DNA of 59,083 nucleotides, from positions 1 to 59,083 of the forward strand of contig SCPZ01000131.1 of NCBI GenBank assembly GCA_004299305.1. The letters run 5' to 3'. The position numbers and the translations under genes were made by a program. This DNA is from Methylobacter sp. (lineage in GTDB: Bacteria; Pseudomonadota; Gammaproteobacteria; Methylococcales; Methylomonadaceae). Every line of letters begins with the position of its first letter. Position 1 is the stretch's first letter. Below, piece after piece: positions 1 through 9,232 of the stretch. The notes under the pieces are model-generated. The model ran no database searches, was not told the DNA's origin, and saw nothing but the letters and a program-made list of their open reading frames with translations.

Positions 1-178
1 GCAGGGATTGCCGGGATCCAGGCTACATGGACGTATGCAGCTTGCCATCCATGGCACTGGATACCCGCTTCCCGGCGGGTATGACGAGTTACTTGGATGC
101 TTGTGTATAAAGATGAGCGCAACGCGTGGGAACGAGACAAAACCAGCCCCCCCCCGTCCGGCATGACGCGTTGTTTAG
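1..178. repeat. repeat-derived non-coding DNA at window edge
   Basis: No gene seen. Bases 1-90 resemble one side of the dispersed element found at 50823-50945: both share the AGGGATTGCCGG core, an ATCCAG stretch, and an end that reads GGTATGACG. Bases 97-133 match, with changes, the flank of the REP cluster near 58880-58910 on the opposite strand (GTGTATAA, GATGAGCGC, GCGTGGGAAC). A run of nine or ten C lies near 148-158. The region is a patchwork of repeat pieces. Confidence 0.55.
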
Positions 179-211
179 ATGCCCATGCCCCTTTATCATG
201 GAGATAAACCT

Positions 212-1804
212 ATGCAGATAGCCGAACATTATGCCTCGCCGACTCATGGAAACCTGGGCGGCTCTTTTCAAAGAGTGAACGATTTTAATGACAAATTCTA
301 TATTCGTTGGGGAAAAATAGATTTTGATGTTTTTTTCGGCGTCCGGGCCAATGTAAAGGTCATTCTAAAAGTTTACCGAGATACGATCTGCGAAACCTAT
401 ATTGTCGATACCGATGCATACGATATTCAGTGGGATAGGCATAAACGCTGCACGCGGGATTTTTACATACACCCGTTTTCCAACAATTTCGGCCAAATCA
501 ACTGCGTTAAATTCGCCTTTATTGTGCATTTGGATGAGCATTCCATTGCTTCCCAAAACGAATATATCTTTATGGACTGGCATCAGCTTCAGGGCGATCA
601 GCCGCAGTATCGACAAATTAGCGGAGATTGGGCGACACTCAACCACTATCGAAGCCACGAGCTGAATGCCGGTGAATTGCAGAGCGATGTGGATTGGTAC
701 AACCATCATTTTGAAGCATTGCAACTGGTGCCCAAATTCACCAAAGGCCAGCAGCATCACCCTTATCATCCCAAGCGTTATATTCACGACCTGATCGACA
801 AAGTTATCCACTGCAAGCACCAGAATCCCGAGCGCTTATGCACCATAAAAGTCAGCGTGGATTGCATAGACGATCATGATTTTATTACCCATTTAATAAC
901 CGCAGCCGGGCAGGGGGTTTTAGTCCAATGCATCGTGGATTGGCGGAAAATGACCCTGACCAACAGCCAGAATTATGCGCGCTTAAAGCGTTCCGGGATT
1001 GAGTTGATCGGCGTATTTTGCAGTCCCAAGCATCACCTGATCGAAGTGGAGCCGGACATGCATACCAAATTCATCATATTCAACGATGAAGACAGCATAC
1101 TCGGCTCGTTCAATATCACCTTCGATCGCTGGTGGGCCAATTGGGAATCGGGGATGACCTTTCATTCCAAAGGCATCTGCCGTCTGCTGGATAATATCTT
1201 TCAAAGCCAGCGCGGCGGCGTCAACCAGAAATACGGCATCGATCCGTTGAGCCATTTCAACCTGCTGTATACCTTCGGACGGCATGTCATGCTTAACGGC
1301 CAACCCTATCGTCCGCATCATGCGATATTGGGCGAAATTAACCGCGCCAGGCATTCGATCAAAATATCATTATTTTTGATCGGCGATTTGCTAGGCGATC
1401 ATCATGACAGCGTAGTCAATGCATTGATCAATGCCAAGAACCGGGGCGTCTACGTGCATATCCTGCTGAACGGCCATTTGGCCAGACAAGGGCGCATCGG
1501 CGTGGAACGGCCGATGGCGGAAGAGCTGGCCCGACCGTTGCTGCCGACAATAGACCGGTTAAAGTATGCCGGTATTCCGGTAGGCTTGGTTTACGGGCAA
1601 GACGACCATCCGGTGCCTTATTCCCCGATCCATTCCAAGTATTGCATTATCGACGACTACATCGTCATAGAAGGCAGTTTCAACTGGTACAACACCTCGG
1701 TTTTTTCCCATGACCTGCTGGTCGTAGCCGCCAATTATGAAGTGGCAAAGCCTTATCTGTATGAGTTCGAGCAAATACAGCGGTCGTTTAGGGTGTATTA
1801 TTGA
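212..1804 (+). CDS. phospholipase D-like (HKD) protein
   Basis: A 530-residue protein with two PLD-type active-site motifs. The first (about residue 284) reads HTKFIIFND and is followed by GSFN; the second (about residue 474) reads HSKYCIIDD and is followed by GSFNWY. Members of this superfamily cleave or transfer phosphodiester bonds through a His nucleophile and include phospholipases, cardiolipin synthases and Nuc-type nucleases. The first motif has Asn at the usual Asp position with Asp one residue later, which may weaken that half. There is no signal peptide or membrane segment, so a cytosolic enzyme, possibly a nuclease, is more likely than a lipid synthase. The start at 212 is chosen over an upstream ATG at 179 because a GGAG box (200-203) sits 8 bases before it. 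It stands alone between repeat regions. The substrate is unknown. Confidence 0.8.
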   Translation: MQIAEHYASPTHGNLGGSFQRVNDFNDKFYIRWGKIDFDVFFGVRANVKVILKVYRDTICETYIVDTDAYDIQWDRHKRCTRDFYIHPFSNNFGQINCVKFAFIVHLDEHSIASQNEYIFMDWHQLQGDQPQYRQISGDWATLNHYRSHELNAGELQSDVDWYNHHFEALQLVPKFTKGQQHHPYHPKRYIHDLIDKVIHCKHQNPERLCTIKVSVDCIDDHDFITHLITAAGQGVLVQCIVDWRKMTLTNSQNYARLKRSGIELIGVFCSPKHHLIEVEPDMHTKFIIFNDEDSILGSFNITFDRWWANWESGMTFHSKGICRLLDNIFQSQRGGVNQKYGIDPLSHFNLLYTFGRHVMLNGQPYRPHHAILGEINRARHSIKISLFLIGDLLGDHHDSVVNALINAKNRGVYVHILLNGHLARQGRIGVERPMAEELARPLLPTIDRLKYAGIPVGLVYGQDDHPVPYSPIHSKYCIIDDYIVIEGSFNWYNTSVFSHDLLVVAANYEVAKPYLYEFEQIQRSFRVYY

Positions 1805-2173
1805 ACTATACGGGCGCAGATTGCGGCTTTTGTCCCCTTCTCTCTTTGGGCATAGGTATCTACACATTTTTGGCTAATACTTGTAAAACAATTAGTTAGC
1901 ATACTTGATAAAAAACAGCAATTTTTATGAAAATCAATTGGCTGCAAAAGTTGTGTAGATACTTGTGGGTTAGAAGAGAGGGTTACGGTAAAGGGAGGGT
2001 TACGGTAAAGGGAGGGGAATTGAGGGATGTGTCGAATCAGGTGATTCTTGCGTAATTGAAGTGTATAAAACGCTGTAAAAATACATGACAATTTTGGTGT
2101 CAGGACTCCTGAAGGTGTAAGAGACAAGAGGATTGCTATGTGCAGGAGAGCCCGGACATAGCAAATATCACCG
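1805..2173. other. intergenic region with MITE-like element
   Basis: No gene seen between the convergent PLD and sspB genes. 1827-1866 matches (by eye) the outer part of the repeat at 23680-23735 on the opposite strand (GATTGCGGCTTTTGTCCCC). 1856-1962 is an element with terminal inverted repeats, listed separately. At 1979-2015 the short unit GGGTTACGGTAAAGGGAG occurs twice in tandem. Confidence 0.6.
1856..1962. mobile_element. MITE-like element, GTATCTACACA family, copy 1
   Basis: A 107-bp AT-rich stretch that begins GTATCTACACA (1856-1866) and ends with its exact complement TGTGTAGATAC (1952-1962). It has no coding capacity. The same ends occur at 23527-23685 and one end at 48992-49004, which marks a dispersed non-autonomous family. 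Confidence 0.6.
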
Positions 2174-2551
2174 TTATTTTACGATGCGTAACTTTGGTTT
2201 GGCTGTTGGTTTTTTTGCTGGCGGTGGTTCGTTGCCGTCATTGTCTTCTTGGTCGAAGATCATGCCTTTGCCGTTTTCTTTAGCATAAATTGCTAATACT
2301 GAGGTTATTGGCGTGGCAATGTGCATTGGTCTTCCGCTGAATCGGGCGTTAAATTCAATTTCCTCGTTGCCGAGAGAAAGTCCCTGTATCGCTTCCGGTC
2401 TTATATTTAGAACGATTTTGCCGTCTTCAATAAACTCTTTCGGTAAAATAGCGTTGGTGTTTTCTGCATCTACAAGAAGATGTGGCGTAAGGTTATTATC
2501 GATAATCCATTCGTAAATCGAACGAATTAAATAAGGCTTTAGAGAAGTCAT
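2174..2551 (-). CDS. sspB: ClpXP protease specificity-enhancing factor SspB
   Basis: A 125-residue adaptor that brings SsrA-tagged proteins to the ClpXP protease. The N-terminal substrate-binding fold begins MTSLKPYLIRSIYEWIID, as in known SspB proteins, and is followed by a Pro/Lys-rich flexible linker. The last residues, KPKLRIVK, fit the ClpX-binding (XB) tail motif. The gene starts 4 bases after the sspA stop, so the two are co-transcribed, as in many gammaproteobacteria. Length is slightly shorter than the E. coli protein (about 165 residues), mainly in the linker. Confidence 0.93.
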   Translation of the reverse strand: MTSLKPYLIRSIYEWIIDNNLTPHLLVDAENTNAILPKEFIEDGKIVLNIRPEAIQGLSLGNEEIEFNARFSGRPMHIATPITSVLAIYAKENGKGMIFDQEDNDGNEPPPAKKPTAKPKLRIVK

Positions 2552-2555
2552 GTTG

Positions 2556-3194
2556 CTAGGATTTTAAGGGTTCGATCATTTCTTTTTCAGCTTCGCTAAG
2601 GCTGCGTTTGAATGCTGCTCTGTTGAATATGCGTTGAGCATAATTGGTGATCACTTCATTCGGTGTCGATACGTCAATACCGATGCTGGGTAGACGCCAT
2701 AATAAAGGGGCGATGACGCAATCGATCAGTGAAAACTCATCACTCATAAAATAGGGTCTGGCAGCAAAAATAGGCGAGGCAGACAAGATGCTCTCTCTGA
2801 GCATTTTTTTGGCGCGGGCGGATTTTTTCTCCCCGGAAAACAAAATTTCGTCCAGTAACTGATACCAGTCTTGGTCGATGCGCTTAATCAGCATTCTGGC
2901 ATTTGCCCGTGAAACCGGATCCATTTGGTGTAAAGGGGGGTGCGGAAAGCGTTCATCCAGATATTCCATAATGATACGAGAGTCGTAGAGAACCAGGTCT
3001 CGTTCAATCAGTGTGGGTGATGTGCCGTTGGGATTGAGTTCAAGTAAATCCTCAGGTGGCTCGGTAGGGTCATAATATTCTATGTCTGCAACAACCCCTT
3101 TCTCGTGTAAAACAAAACGGGCGCAGTGGCTCATCGCGCATGTTGGAGATGAGAAAAGCGTCATTACAGATTTACGAGTATTAATATTTGTCAC
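2556..3194 (-). CDS. sspA: stringent starvation protein A SspA
   Basis: A 212-residue glutathione S-transferase-fold protein that binds RNA polymerase during starvation. The N-terminal thioredoxin-like part carries the family signature SVMTLFSSPTCAMSH, and the middle holds the SspA-typical IIMEYLDERFPHPP and YFMSDEFSLIDC stretches. I place the start at a GTG (3194) because it gives the usual 10-residue lead before RSVMTLFS and lies 9 bases after AGAGG; the upstream TTG at 3203 overlaps that ribosome site. It is the first gene of a pair with sspB and lies downstream of petABC, the usual neighbourhood. The 190 bases before it separate it from petC and probably hold its own promoter. Confidence 0.92.
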   Translation of the reverse strand: MTNINTRKSVMTLFSSPTCAMSHCARFVLHEKGVVADIEYYDPTEPPEDLLELNPNGTSPTLIERDLVLYDSRIIMEYLDERFPHPPLHQMDPVSRANARMLIKRIDQDWYQLLDEILFSGEKKSARAKKMLRESILSASPIFAARPYFMSDEFSLIDCVIAPLLWRLPSIGIDVSTPNEVITNYAQRIFNRAAFKRSLSEAEKEMIEPLKS

Positions 3195-3386
3195 GAATAA
3201 CAACCTCTTTAAGACGTGTAGGGCGATAAAAAAGGGGCATTATAACAGATAGTGAGGTTTTTATTTACAGTTGTGTAGGATTACGCTACCTCCTGCATTC
3301 ATACAGTTGTAAAGTGCTTCTACTGATAAGCAGTGGGTAGAACACAGCGTCGCCGCCTGCACTGCCCACTCTACACGACTCAAAAA

Positions 3387-4109
3387 TTAATGGATGTTCT
3401 TCCAGTATTCTTTCTTTAGCAAATAAGCTAAAACTAAAAACATTAAAATAAAAAATATCACGTATTTTCCAATGCGTTGCCTTTCCAGTTGTACCGGTTC
3501 ACCGACATACACCAGGAAATTAACCAAGTCATTGACGAAAATATCAAATTCTCCTGCGGACAGTGTACCCGGATCTTTAAGGACTAAATTGGTATATTCA
3601 TCGCCCCAGATATTTTTTTTATGCTCTGCATGCTGTTCACCTTGCAACTGCCAAAGCGGGTTAGGCATAGCGGTATCCTTGAAAACTAAGTTGTTTACCC
3701 CTCTAGGGCTTTTGGGATCGATATAGTAACTTTTTAAATAGCTGTACAACCAATCCGCACCACGCGATCTGGCAATCAACGACAAGTCGGGCGGTTGCGT
3801 CCCGAACCATTTTTCCGCATCATGCTTGTTCATGGCGCTGTGGAGCTGGTCGTAGATGCTTGCTCCTTCAGGGGCGATGTCTTTTAACATCTTTTTCTGA
3901 TCGACATCGGTATCAAGGGCAATACGTAGGTAACGAATATGCTTGATTGAATGGCAACCAAGGCAATAAGTGACGAAGTGTTTTGCTCCTCGTTGCAATG
4001 AAGCATTATTGGAAAGATCAATATTCGCTTCTTGCAGCTCAATGCCTTCCGAGGCGGCAACCCCGAAAGATACTAATAACAATAAAAATAATGCTATTAA
4101 ATTTTTCAT
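3387..4109 (-). CDS. petC: ubiquinol-cytochrome c reductase, cytochrome c1
   Basis: Cytochrome c1 of the bc1 complex (complex III): it takes electrons from the Rieske centre and passes them to a soluble cytochrome c on the periplasmic side. The 240-residue protein has a Sec signal (hydrophobic residues 4-18, AAS near 20), one c-type heme site CLGCH (Cys49, Cys52, His53), a probable axial Met in AMPNPL, and a single C-terminal membrane anchor (about residues 213-232). It begins 1 base after the petB stop and is the last gene of petABC. Confidence 0.95.
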   Translation of the reverse strand: MKNLIALFLLLLVSFGVAASEGIELQEANIDLSNNASLQRGAKHFVTYCLGCHSIKHIRYLRIALDTDVDQKKMLKDIAPEGASIYDQLHSAMNKHDAEKWFGTQPPDLSLIARSRGADWLYSYLKSYYIDPKSPRGVNNLVFKDTAMPNPLWQLQGEQHAEHKKNIWGDEYTNLVLKDPGTLSAGEFDIFVNDLVNFLVYVGEPVQLERQRIGKYVIFFILMFLVLAYLLKKEYWKNIH

Positions 4110-4110
4110 A

Positions 4111-5517
4111 TTAATCCAGACTCCCTATTGCTTTTTTTGCTAGCCGACTGATAACGTTTTTTATGCCCTCAGGATTAGGTTGTCTGGAAAAAGAAGAGCC
4201 TTTAAAAGCCGTATGGCCAATTTCAGTAGATGCTGGTTTTAAGACGGTAATTTCCTCAATTAACGCGGGCAATTGCTCCTCAAGACTATGCACTGGGGTT
4301 AAGCGTCTTGGCACCGGTTTGGTTTTTTCCCAGCGAGTATAGAGTGGCATTAACAGGAAGAAACCAAAATAGATTGTGGTAAAAAGTCTGGCGAAGCCTG
4401 TCGCTACCGGTGTTGCAGGTTGAGTCCCTAAATAACCCAAGGCCAGGAAACTGATCACAAACAGGCACAAGGCTTTTTTGTAAATGCCGCCGCGATAACG
4501 GATTGATTTGACCGGACTGCGATCCAGCCAAGGCAGCAGGAACAATACGACAATCGCGCCACCCATGCCGATAACCCCGGCAAATTTATCGGGAATCGCT
4601 CTTAAGATGGCGTAGAAAGGCGTGAAATACCAGACTGGAGCGATATGTTCCGGGGTTTTCATTGGATCGGCAGGAATGAAATTGGCGTGTTCGAGAAAAT
4701 AACCGCCCATTTCCGGCATATAAAAAATAACCGTAGCGAAAAACAACAAAAACACGCCCACACCGACCAAGTCTTTGACGGTGTAGTAGGGATGGAAAGG
4801 AATACCGTCAACTGGATGTCCCCAGGGATCTTTGGATTCCTTAATTTCAATGCCGTCAGGGTTGTTGGAACCCACTTCATGCAAGGCTACGATATGCAGG
4901 AATACCAGCATGACTAAAGCCAAGGGAACTGCAATAACATGAAAAGCGAAGAAGCGGTTTAAGGTTGCATCGGAAACCACATAATCGCCTCTGAGCCAGA
5001 GCGATAAGTCATCGCCGATCACAGGAATGGCGCTGAACAACGAGATAATAACCTGAGCCCCCCAGTAGGACATTTGCCCCCAAGGCAGCAGGTAGCCCAT
5101 GAATGCTTCGGCCATCAAGGCGACAAACAACAGCATCCCGAAAATCCAGATCAGTTCGCGGGGATGCTTGAACGAACCGTACAGCAAGCCTCTGAACATG
5201 TGCAGATAAACCACGATAAAAAACGCCGATGAGCCGGTCGAGTGCATGTAGCGAATCAGCCAGCCCCAGTTTACGTCGCGCATGATGTATTCTACGGAAT
5301 CGAATGCCAGTTTGGCATCCGGTTTGTAGTTCATCGTTAAAAAAATACCGGTCAAGATCTGGTTAACCAGCACCAGCAAAGCCAGTGAGCCGAAGAAATA
5401 CCAGAAATTGAAGTTTTTAGGCGCGTAATAATGCGCCATGTGATCATTCCAGAGTTTGGTCAGCGGAAAACGCTCCAAAAACCAATCGTTACATTCAGTT
5501 ATGCGGCTACGTTTCAT
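4111..5517 (-). CDS. petB: ubiquinol-cytochrome c reductase, cytochrome b
   Basis: The membrane core of complex III, holding the low- and high-potential b hemes and the quinol oxidation and quinone reduction sites. Typical pieces are seen in order: GIFLTMNY, the heme-binding MHSTGSSAFF helix, the GYLLPWGQMSYWGA quinol-site stretch, FFAFHVIAVP with a heme His, and a PVWYFTPFYAILR segment that contains the PEW-like region. At 468 residues it is longer than most bacterial cytochrome b proteins (about 400-430); the extra 60 or so residues form a polar tail after the last helix. Its ATG overlaps the petA stop (ATGA), so translation is coupled. Confidence 0.95.
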   Translation of the reverse strand: MKRSRITECNDWFLERFPLTKLWNDHMAHYYAPKNFNFWYFFGSLALLVLVNQILTGIFLTMNYKPDAKLAFDSVEYIMRDVNWGWLIRYMHSTGSSAFFIVVYLHMFRGLLYGSFKHPRELIWIFGMLLFVALMAEAFMGYLLPWGQMSYWGAQVIISLFSAIPVIGDDLSLWLRGDYVVSDATLNRFFAFHVIAVPLALVMLVFLHIVALHEVGSNNPDGIEIKESKDPWGHPVDGIPFHPYYTVKDLVGVGVFLLFFATVIFYMPEMGGYFLEHANFIPADPMKTPEHIAPVWYFTPFYAILRAIPDKFAGVIGMGGAIVVLFLLPWLDRSPVKSIRYRGGIYKKALCLFVISFLALGYLGTQPATPVATGFARLFTTIYFGFFLLMPLYTRWEKTKPVPRRLTPVHSLEEQLPALIEEITVLKPASTEIGHTAFKGSSFSRQPNPEGIKNVISRLAKKAIGSLD

Positions 5518-6113
5518 GCGCTTGCTTCCTCTGCGGATTCACCAATAATCAGTTGCGTATCGGTAATATAGCGGTAAGGGGGGATTTCCAGGTTAGTGGG
5601 CGCCGGTACGCCGCGGTAAACACGACCGGCCAGATCAAACCAAGAGCCGTGACATGGGCAGAAAAATCCGCCTTTCCACTTGTCGCCAAGATCGTTGGGC
5701 GCTATTTCAGGACGAAACGTGGGTGAGCAACCCAAGTGCGTACACAAACCCACGGCAACAAAAATTTCCGGTTTAATGGAGCGAGCCGGATTCTTACTGG
5801 ATTCCGGCTGTATGGATTCTTGGGAAAGGGGATCTCTCAGTTCATTATCCAGAGTTGTTAGTGTTTCAAGAACCTGAGGGGTTCTGTTGAGTATCCAGAC
5901 CGGTTTTCCTCTCCATGCGACCCTTATTAATTGGCCTGCTTCCATTTTGCTGATGTCAACTTCAACAGGTGCGCCAGCCGCCATGGCTTTGGCGCTAGGT
6001 TGCATTTGAGCAAGAAAAGGAACAGCCAAATAGCCTGTACCGACTGCGCCAACCACGGTCAAAGCCGAGGTTAAAAATTGGCGTTTGGACTGATCGACGC
6101 CTTTATTATTCAT
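5514..6113 (-). CDS. petA: ubiquinol-cytochrome c reductase, Rieske iron-sulfur subunit
   Basis: The [2Fe-2S] Rieske subunit that takes the first electron from ubiquinol in complex III. From the chosen start it has 199 residues, the usual size. Residues 7-35 look like a Tat-type signal anchor (KRQFLTSALTVVGAVGTGY, one Arg only). Cluster ligands are in CTHLGC (Cys124, His126) and CPCHGS (Cys152, His155); Cys129 and Cys154 would form the stabilising disulfide. The start at 6113 is preferred over 6173 because AGGAG lies 9 bases upstream and the product matches the family's normal N-terminus. First gene of petABC; its promoter should lie in the 430 bases upstream. Confidence 0.95.
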   Translation of the reverse strand: MNNKGVDQSKRQFLTSALTVVGAVGTGYLAVPFLAQMQPSAKAMAAGAPVEVDISKMEAGQLIRVAWRGKPVWILNRTPQVLETLTTLDNELRDPLSQESIQPESSKNPARSIKPEIFVAVGLCTHLGCSPTFRPEIAPNDLGDKWKGGFFCPCHGSWFDLAGRVYRGVPAPTNLEIPPYRYITDTQLIIGESAEEASA

Positions 6114-6542
6114 TATAGAACTCTCCTGATTTAAGTCTGCGCTTCTTAAGGGCGCATTATTTTTCCATGCCAATATACCATTAGAGCTTATAAGATTTGA
6201 AGTGCTTAAGCCGACGGTTTTGGATTTTGTTCGTTATTAAACCTGGCTTAAAGCAATATGCGATACACAAGTCTATGATATTGTAATATATTGTTATGTT
6301 GTTGAGGCACGATAACGCCGTTAATTTTTTATAACAACTCACCCTTGTCGACGCTCGTTTTCCTGCTTTACGTCAAAAACATGATGGTTATAACGTCAAA
6401 GCTCACGCCCCTTACCTACATCCATGTAGGCAAAGCAAGCCTTGAACTCCGGTATTTGTGGTATTTGGAGTCCAAAGCTTGCTTTGGTCATTCTTATAAT
6501 CGGACATCGCCGATATGTGGAGCGCTTACCCTTCGACAGTGC
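6114..6542. other. petA upstream region, repeat remnants
   Basis: No gene seen. The petA promoter should be here but I cannot place it with confidence. 6410-6435 holds the palindrome CCTACATCCATGTAGG and flanks that recur at 49134-49159. The right end (6530-6556) is a CCTTCGAC...CTCAGG dispersed repeat that runs into the end of hisC. Confidence 0.5.
6410..6435. repeat. palindromic repeat CCTACATCCATGTAGG, copy 1
   Basis: A short inverted repeat, CCTACATCCATGTAGG, inside a conserved context (CCTTA before, CAAAGC after, then a CTTTGAACT-like stretch). The same arrangement is found at 49134-49159. Confidence 0.5.
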
Positions 6543-6556
6543 TCAGGGAGTGTCTA
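6530..6556. repeat. CCTTCGAC-CTCAGG dispersed repeat supplying the hisC stop
   Basis: Reads CCCTTCGACAGTGCTCAGGG. Related copies lie at 18380-18402 and 39219-39245. Here the element covers the last codons and TGA stop of hisC (6543-6545), so the enzyme's final residues (DTP) come from the repeat. Confidence 0.5.
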
Positions 6557-7631
6557 AGCTGTTTATTAATGCAGCAAGAAATGCTGCATTTTCTTCCGGT
6601 TTGCCAATAGTTACCCGCAAACAATCGGCCAGCAAGCCGCCTTGAGCGCTAAGGTTCTTGATTAAAACACCTTGTTGTTTTATCGACGCGAAGATTTCGG
6701 TAGCCCTATTTTCAGGTGTCCTAAACAGGATAAAATTAGCGGCGCTGGGATAGGCGCTAATCCCGTCCAGCGCATTAAGCCGGTTAAAGACGATCGAGCG
6801 TTCAGCGCAAATCTGTTGCGTTTGTTGATCGAACAATGCTTTGTTGGATAACGCAAAATCCGCACTGATCTGGGTGAGGCTGTTAATATTGTAAGGCAGG
6901 CGGATTTTATGAAGCTGTTCAATGATGTCCGGCGTACCTGCGATATAGCCGAGGCGCAAACCGGCCAGTCCGAGTTTCGATACGGTGCGCATCACCAACA
7001 GGTTGTCATATTGCCCCAGGCTGTCGATAAAACTGGCATCGGCAAAAGGCGCGTAGGCTTCATCAATTACCACTAGGCCCTTAGCGGTTTTTATGATGTC
7101 CCGTATCGACGCTTCAGAAAATAAGTTTCCTGTAGGGTTGTTGGGGTAAGCCAGAAAAATCACCGAAGGCTGGTGCTGTTCTATCGCAGCCAGCATGGCC
7201 GGTAAATCCAGGTCAAAGCTGCCTGCCAGCAGAGGAATGCCGTGGTAGTTTAGTCCCAGGCAAAGACTCAGCTGTTTATACATCACAAAGCCGGGATCAG
7301 GAGCCAATACGCAGGCACTGGAAGGTAGCGCCATTAATAGTAATTGGATGATTTCATCGGACCCATTGCCAAGCAACACATCGAACTGATCGGGAATCTG
7401 ATTCAGGCGTTTGATGGTTGCAGTCAGGCGCTTGGCTTCAGGGTCGGGATAGCGGTTTAACGGGCAGTCTTTCAATGACTCCAGCCAGTTTTTTTTAATA
7501 TCTTCAGGCCAAGTGTAGGGGTTTTCCATGGCGTCGAGTTTTATCAAACCGGTGGCATCGGCAACTTTATAGGCGGACATCGCCAGAACTTCTTTACGGA
7601 AAATAGTGGAAATTAGATTGGATTGGGTCAT
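6543..7631 (-). CDS. hisC: histidinol-phosphate aminotransferase
   Basis: A PLP enzyme (fold type I, class II aminotransferase) that converts imidazole-acetol phosphate plus glutamate into L-histidinol phosphate. The 362-residue protein shows the cofactor-binding GNGSDEIIQLL, the NNPTGN substrate loop, DEAYAPFA, and the SKLGLAGLRLGY segment with the Schiff-base lysine. A TTG two codons upstream is possible, but the ATG at 7631 is the more usual start; neither has a clear ribosome site. It lies downstream of hisD in the same direction but across a 277-base gap filled with repeat-like sequence, so coupling with hisD may be weak. The stop codon lies in a dispersed repeat. Confidence 0.93.
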   Translation of the reverse strand: MTQSNLISTIFRKEVLAMSAYKVADATGLIKLDAMENPYTWPEDIKKNWLESLKDCPLNRYPDPEAKRLTATIKRLNQIPDQFDVLLGNGSDEIIQLLLMALPSSACVLAPDPGFVMYKQLSLCLGLNYHGIPLLAGSFDLDLPAMLAAIEQHQPSVIFLAYPNNPTGNLFSEASIRDIIKTAKGLVVIDEAYAPFADASFIDSLGQYDNLLVMRTVSKLGLAGLRLGYIAGTPDIIEQLHKIRLPYNINSLTQISADFALSNKALFDQQTQQICAERSIVFNRLNALDGISAYPSAANFILFRTPENRATEIFASIKQQGVLIKNLSAQGGLLADCLRVTIGKPEENAAFLAALINSLDTP

Positions 7632-7908
7632 GTTCAAATTTTAAGGCTGTAGGGCAACTTCAGTCGCCAAGGTATAAAAGGCGGCCGGGCTAATAGTACG
7701 CACTGTCCACGAAAGCCATGAAAAGCACAAAAAATAGAACACGAATCAGACTGCTATAGGCACGGATAATCTGGGGATTATTAAAGCTATTCACCCTATC
7801 AAATCCATTTTAAATCCGTCTCGTCAGTGTTATCCGTGTTCCATTTTTTAACTGCGAGTAGTTATTCTTCGTGGCTCACACCTTTCCGTTGGCTGTGCAT
7901 AACATTAA
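7632..7908. repeat. imperfect inverted repeat in the hisD-hisC gap
   Basis: No gene seen. An inner inverted repeat pairs AAAAAATAGAACACGAAT (about 7728) with ATCCGTGTTCCATTTTTT (about 7834), and an outer pair joins CCACGAAAG (about 7707) with CTTCGTGG (about 7869). Similar ATCCGTGT/CATGTTCTATT wording occurs near 52517. This looks like a decayed mobile repeat inside the his genes. Confidence 0.45.
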
Positions 7909-9213
7909 TTATTTAATTCTAAATTCAGCGGATCGCGCATGGGCGGTCAGACTTTCGCCTCGTGCCAAAATCGATGCGGTTTTGCCCAGCGTATCCGCGC
8001 CTACTTCGGAACAGTTGATCAAACTGGAGCGTTTTTGAAAGTCGTAAACACCTAATGGCGATGAAAACCGCGCGGTGCTGGAGGTCGGCAACACATGGTT
8101 GGGCCCGGCGCAGTAATCGCCCAAAGCTTCGGCGGTATAGAGGCCCATAAAAATAGCGCCCGCGTGACGGATGTTTTTACACAAGGCTTCCGGGTCTTCA
8201 ACGGAAAGTTCCAGATGTTCCGGGGCAATGATGTTAGCCACATCGGCGGCGGCATTTAAGTCTTCGACCTTGATCAATGCGCCGCGCGTGGTCAGCGATG
8301 TCCTGATGATCTCGGCGCGTTCCATGGTCGGCAGTAACCGATTGATGCTTTGCTCGACAGCGTCCATATAAGCCGCGTTTGTGCTGATCAATATGGACTG
8401 GGCGTTTTCATCATGTTCCGCTTGAGAAAACAGGTCCATCGCAATCCAGTCTGGATTGGTTTTACCGTCGCAGATAATCAGGATTTCCGAAGGCCCTGCA
8501 ATCATGTCGATGCCGACTTGCCCGAACACCAGTTTTTTGGCGGTAGCGACATAGATATTGCCCGGTCCGACAATTTTTGCGACAGCTGGAATGGTTTCCG
8601 TACCGTAAGCCAGCGCGGCGACTGCTTGCGCCCCGCCCATCGTAAATACCCGATCCACACCGGCCAGATAAGCGGCCGCCAGTACCAGTTGATTGGTTTC
8701 GCCGTGAGGTGCAGGCACGACCATAATCAATTCGCCGACGCCTGCGACTTTGGCCGGTATCGCATTCATCAACACCGAAGAAGGGTAGGCGGCTTTTCCG
8801 CCCGGCACATAAAGCCCTACGCGGTCTAAGGGGGTGATTTTTTGACCGAGAACGGTACCGTCAGCCTCGGTGTATTGCCACGACTCCATCTTTTGGTGCT
8901 CGGCATACGCGCGAACACGGTCGGCAGCTGTTTGCAGCGCCTGCGCTTGCTCAGCCGGTAAGCCGTTCCAGGCCGATTTGAGAATCTCCGGGGATAATTC
9001 CAGCTCGGAAGCTTGTGTGACGGCACGGTGATCGAAGCGGTTGGTGTAGTCAATAACGGCTTTGTCGCCGTTTTTGCGGACATCGGCAATGATGGCCAGA
9101 ACGCGTTGGTGAATTTCCAGGTCGTCGGTTTCATCAAAGGCCAGCAAGTTTTTTAATTGCAGTTCAAAATCGGGCGAGGCTGCGTCGAGTTTTAGAATGG
9201 TTATGTCGGACAT
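7909..9213 (-). CDS. hisD: histidinol dehydrogenase
   Basis: Zinc enzyme that oxidises L-histidinol to L-histidine in two NAD-dependent steps, the end of histidine synthesis. The 434-residue protein has the normal length and typical stretches: [46 protein letters not shown], the LFSQAEHD zinc-ligand region, and the APEHLEL catalytic segment. It lies 19 bases after the TOPRIM-like gene (stop at 9233) with no clear ribosome site, so it probably depends on read-through from the island upstream. Confidence 0.95.
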   Translation of the reverse strand: MSDITILKLDAASPDFELQLKNLLAFDETDDLEIHQRVLAIIADVRKNGDKAVIDYTNRFDHRAVTQASELELSPEILKSAWNGLPAEQAQALQTAADRVRAYAEHQKMESWQYTEADGTVLGQKITPLDRVGLYVPGGKAAYPSSVLMNAIPAKVAGVGELIMVVPAPHGETNQLVLAAAYLAGVDRVFTMGGAQAVAALAYGTETIPAVAKIVGPGNIYVATAKKLVFGQVGIDMIAGPSEILIICDGKTNPDWIAMDLFSQAEHDENAQSILISTNAAYMDAVEQSINRLLPTMERAEIIRTSLTTRGALIKVEDLNAAADVANIIAPEHLELSVEDPEALCKNIRHAGAIFMGLYTAEALGDYCAGPNHVLPTSSTARFSSPLGVYDFQKRSSLINCSEVGADTLGKTASILARGESLTAHARSAEFRIK

Positions 9214-9232
9214 AAGTTTATTGTTGGTGGGG

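Noticed and set aside
8350-8829. 159-residue reading frame on the plus strand inside hisD
   Set aside because: Antisense shadow of a well-conserved enzyme gene; no ribosome site and no recognisable domain.
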